A DNA stretch of 64,000 bases, taken from Ailurus styani (lineage: Eukaryota > Chordata > Mammalia > Carnivora > Ailuridae). Below the pieces are notes generated by a model. The model made no database searches. It saw only the letters and a program-made list of their open reading frames with translations, and was not told the origin of the DNA. Below, piece after piece: positions 60,743 through 64,000 of the stretch. Every line of letters starts with the position of its first letter. The first letter of the stretch is position 1. Where the stretch lies: positions 700,140 to 764,139 of the forward strand of contig LNAC01000231.1 of the NCBI GenBank assembly GCA_002007465.1, in the 5' to 3' direction. The position numbers and the translations under genes are program-made.

Positions 60743-60936
60743 ACACACACTCCACGCCCTCGCGCGCATGCCAGTGCTTGCAGCCGTCACACTTCGGCCC
60801 TGTCGCTCCGGGGCGGCACGTGCAGAGCCCTGTGATGGGGTCACAGGGGACAGGCAGCGAGCCGTGGGGGTCACACTCACATTCTTGGCAGGAACCTCCA
60901 GGGCTGCTGGGGCTCCCAGTATAGCCAGGGGCACAC
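60743..60936 (-). CDS. LAMA2: LAMA2 exon, last laminin EGF-like (LE) module
   Basis: This is the 5'-most exon of the gene in the window: 194 bp, acceptor ...aaatccag|G, donor T|gtacgt. The first base completes a codon from the upstream exon, 64 full codons follow, and the last T starts a Phe codon finished in the next exon. The peptide begins CAPGYTGSPS, contains the pair CECDPHG and the LE hallmark CTCRPGATGPKCDGC, and ends HWHAREGVECV. The regularly spaced cysteines are those of laminin EGF-like repeats, rod-like disulfide modules of the laminin short arm. This is the final LE module before the coiled coil. The Val in EGVEC is Trp in the human protein as I recall it. The donor lies in a GT-repeat, so nearby GT dinucleotides could compete, but only this junction keeps frame with the next exon. 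Confidence 0.95.
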
Positions 60937-61192
60937 CTGGATTTAAATAGTGAAAAAAAAAAAAGCAGAAGAGATTAATAATAGGTCACGTCTCTCGATT
61001 GTTGCATGTGTGCTGTGTTGGATGGAACCAAACTAATACCAAGAGTCAATAAATCAGGGGCCAGTACACTTTTCCTGTAAAGAATCAGCCAATACCTATT
61101 TTAGGCTTTTCCAGATCAAGATGCAAAATCAAAATCATTCTGTGAGAGAGAAATACATTTGCAAACATTTTTTTGGCTGATGGAATTCAAGA

Positions 61193-61230
61193 CATCATCA
61201 TCATCATCATCATCGTCATCATCGTCATCA
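61193..61230. repeat. (ATC)n trinucleotide microsatellite
   Basis: Run of CAT/ATC units with CGT interruptions, in the intron upstream of the LE exon. Confidence 0.92.
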
Positions 61231-63069
61231 TTGAGTACAAATTATTTTGTAATAATAATTAATGTAATATAAATCTACTAATGAGAAGAAGGAAGTTCTT
61301 GTTAAGGTATCAAATTAACTTAACTAGGGCTCAAATTTAGTGCTTCCTATCATCACACTGATTGTAAACGTTTGCCGATAAAAACCATTCTTAGCTTACA
61401 GTGCCATACAGAATCAGGCAATGGGCCACATTCTGTGGGCCACTTTGCCTTCCACTGTTCTAGATCATAAACATTGTTTTGAAGTCTTCTTTTTTTAAAA
61501 TTATAAATAAATAAAATTATATATTGACACTTGGGCTTTCCTAGACTCGTGCATTTTAAAAATCAAAATGACCAAATAATTCAACCCACTAATTTTGAGC
61601 GAAAAGAAGTGGCAATACACTATTAGATTTTCTATTTAATTTTACTGGTCTTTCTATCACATCTTCCTCAAGATGGATAGTCCATCTTGAAGTAGGTTAA
61701 TGTTATGGAAATAAATAATGTAACATTAATCTGAGATATTAGAAAGAAAATTCACTGGATGAACCCCAAATGAAATCAATTCATTGACTCTTCCACTCAT
61801 TCACCTAAGTATATAGGACTGTGGGTTATGTTATTGGAAGCCTGGTAATAACAAGATGCTAGGAGGACCATATGCTCTGGGTTGCCCAGGATGGTCCCAA
61901 ATTACCTGTTTTCCTAGTTTAATTATTAAAACACTTCCTATCTCTCCTTAGAATATCCCAGTTTGGACAATAAATTATATATATGGTCAGCTAACTATAA
62001 TCAACATCCACAATTTTTGTTCCAGAGACAAGCATGGGAGGAAGTTGAGAGACAGTAGGAGGCTAAAACCAAAAATTACAAACATTAGGCAGATAATCCT
62101 GAACAATCTTTAGTGGAAATTTGCACAGATAATTGTGAAAATTAATATATCCTGTGCTGGTTAGAAAAGGCAAAGCAAAAAAAAAAGTTATCCATAACTA
62201 AGCTTTTACACATTTGTGGTTTTAATCGTTATTTTATTTTATATAAGATTATAAATGCTTATATGTAAACATATGCTTATATGTAAGATTATAAATGCTC
62301 GATGAAAGTACCATTTAAATAAGTCTATTTAAATTATTTCTTAATATTTGCATGTGAAAGAATTCTAAGAAGATTGAGATTGATTAAATGCTCTAAGAGT
62401 TAATTACAAAAATAACAAAGATAAAACATGGGGAGGGGTTTCCTGCATTATAGGGACACTCAAAACATGTAAGCAATTTTAGACCTGAAATGATGAGCTT
62501 AGGCAGGTCATAAGGTGATTTAAATGATTTAAGAAGCTCTCAGAAGTGGAACAAATTTATCTGCAAAGTTAAAATAAAAATTTAACCAAGACCTTTGGTT
62601 TAATTTAGCTGAATAAGAGCCATTTTCCAGGGAAATATAACTTGATCATTTATATGTTAGAGATGATGAATGTAAAAATGTAACAACATTTGAGAACTGT
62701 GAAAACAATTCAAGACATTCACATTTGATAACATATGCCCTGTTCATCTATATGCTATATGAACTGTCATTGATTAAACATTAATGGATATGAAAAAAAA
62801 TAAATTTTCTATCATCACTTTGCCTTAAGACAATAATTGTCATTTCAGTGCACCCTTCCAGTCTTTTCTATATACATGCATTCATAGATAGAGGGAATAT
62901 AGATATATACATGCTTACATAGATAAATGTGGTATACTACTGAACATTTTTTTCATAAATTACTTCAGATAACAGCCTTGGTGTCCAGGGATGCTTTTAG
63001 TCATCATCCTACTGGTATTTATGGGGGCATGAAGTGAATGTTAGCCTAACCATGAATACCAAAGCACAT

Positions 63070-63137
63070 TAATATACATATAATACTATATATTATATAT
63101 ATATTATATATATAATATATAATATATAGTATATATC
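63070..63137. repeat. TA-rich palindromic tract
   Basis: 'tatattatatatatattata' is self-complementary and hairpin-prone. Confidence 0.85.
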
Positions 63138-64000
63138 TTTGAAAAAAAGGGAAATATTTTTGGATTTTGTATTGTTTTGAATTATTTAATTGCTGTTAAT
63201 TTCTGTTGGCACAGAAATTGTGAATGCATTGTTATATATATATGCAAGTATTGGATATTCTGTTTACAGTTACCATATGCAGAATTATTTGGAAGTATAA
63301 GTTGCAAACTGTAGAAACTTCATTAAAATTTATAAAATTTAAGTTTAATTATCTAGTTATCTACTTCCATTATTAACACAACCATTGGTGGTTATATCAA
63401 AACAAGACTTTTAAATGGGTAATGATACGATTAATATTGGTTTATATTTGCAAAGAGATTGATAATTTAAGAAAGTGCTCCTAGAAGAATCCAGCAAAGG
63501 TATGGCTAAAGCAGGGCAGGGGAAAAAAAAAGAAAAAATCCAAGCAATGGTACGATTTCAGGCGATGTCCAGGTTTTAGCCCGATTCCATGGAAAACTCT
63601 GGAGGAAGCATAAGCATAAGCATCTGGACTTTTGTACTTCTATAGTAGTCAGTCATTGGATATGGACCACTGGAGGAAGGTGGGGTAAATTCTCAGGCCT
63701 TTTTGCCCCTCCTATGGGAGAGAAGGCTTCCGTGTAGTGACTTAGGCAGAGTATCAACAGTACGCTCTACACATTCAATATTCACAATGTTAGTGTAAAG
63801 TAGAGTATCAGTTATTCTGATACTATAGCTTAAAAAAAAAAGAGAAAGACCTAGCTAAATGGGTGGAGCTAGACTATATCCATGGATAAAAACTTTATAT
63901 TGTTATCAATTAATGCTAAAATTATCATGTGTGTATAAATGTAAATAGTTACTTTAGAAATAATACCTAAAACACTGAAAATGGTGGTGATAAGTTTCAT

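Larger units (their letters stand above)
1..64000 (-). other. LAMA2: LAMA2 gene, central part (exons and introns)
   Basis: Laminin alpha-2 is the long chain of laminins 211 and 221, secreted basement-membrane heterotrimers of muscle and peripheral nerve that bind dystroglycan and integrins. Nine exons on the minus strand read in one continuous frame from the end of the LE (laminin EGF-like) array into the coiled-coil region. Recognisable stretches include HWHAREG, FCGDECTGLLLGDLARLEQM, DAWDLLREA, VEDIQTKLPPMSEEL and ISFNATAAF, which match mammalian LAMA2 as I remember it. The window covers about 430 of roughly 3,120 residues, near residues 1,500-1,940 by my estimate. Promoter, N-terminal domains and C-terminal LG domains lie outside. 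No second gene overlaps on either strand. Identity is near certain; exon numbers are not assigned. Confidence 0.95.
60937..64000 (-). other. LAMA2 intron (5' end outside window)
   Basis: About 3.1 kb upstream (in gene order) of the LE exon shows no LE-like cysteine pattern in any frame, so the preceding exon lies beyond the window. It contains an ATC trinucleotide tract (61193-61230), a short duplicated segment (62243-62300) and a TA-rich palindromic tract (63070-63137). Confidence 0.55.

Noticed and set aside
1..64000. CRISPR arrays, operons, phage or bacterial mobile systems
   Set aside because: Nothing of the kind is present. Splice sites, SINEs and L1s show mammalian nuclear DNA.

Overview
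The window is nuclear DNA from a mammal of the order Carnivora, most likely a mustelid. About eighteen tRNA-derived CAN-SINEs (head GGCGCCTGGGTGGCTCAG, A-rich tail built on AAATAAATAAA) occur throughout, which is diagnostic of carnivores. Several carry the variant 'GTGGGTTAAAGCCTCTGC', which I associate with mink, ferret and otter genomes. L1 elements of caniform type, L2, MIR, hAT-Charlie, Tigger and MaLR remnants complete a typical mammalian intronic landscape.

The only functional gene I can support is the central part of LAMA2 (laminin subunit alpha-2, merosin) on the minus strand. Nine coding exons can be read directly, in transcript order: 60743-60936, 36293-36435, 32663-32761, 17508-17619, 11983-12145, 9655-9865, 2241-2357, 1378-1541 and 1-89 (cut by the window edge). 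All eight complete exons have AG acceptors and GT donors. Reading frame and split codons are continuous across every junction, giving about 430 codons without a stop. They encode the end of the last laminin EGF-like (LE) module and then the start and middle of the coiled-coil domain II/I, by which alpha-2 trimerises with a beta and the gamma-1 chain in basement membranes.

Everything else is intron. The 15-kb intron 17620-32662 holds a RAD23B processed pseudogene (about 22050-23192, sense to LAMA2), an old L1 cluster (about 28650-30975) and several SINEs. The 24.3-kb intron 36436-60742 is dominated by a 17-kb block of plus-strand L1 (42487-59757). This block holds an almost full-length but dead L1 (A), an orphan segment of about 270 bp, and an older L1 (C) split by a younger L1 (B); SINEs are inserted in all three. 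Every L1 whose strand I could read lies antisense to LAMA2. A 632-bp hAT-type element (35517-36148) and a Tigger/MER2-type element (about 33738-34162) are recognisable from their inverted termini.

The sequence has one ambiguous base (4040). It sits at the junction of a direct duplication of about 103 bp that looks like an assembly join artefact.

I found no previously undescribed biological system. The points most worth checking are the probable assembly duplication, the nested L1 history, the RAD23B retrocopy, and small features next to LAMA2 splice sites. All family names come from recognition of the sequence; no search was run.
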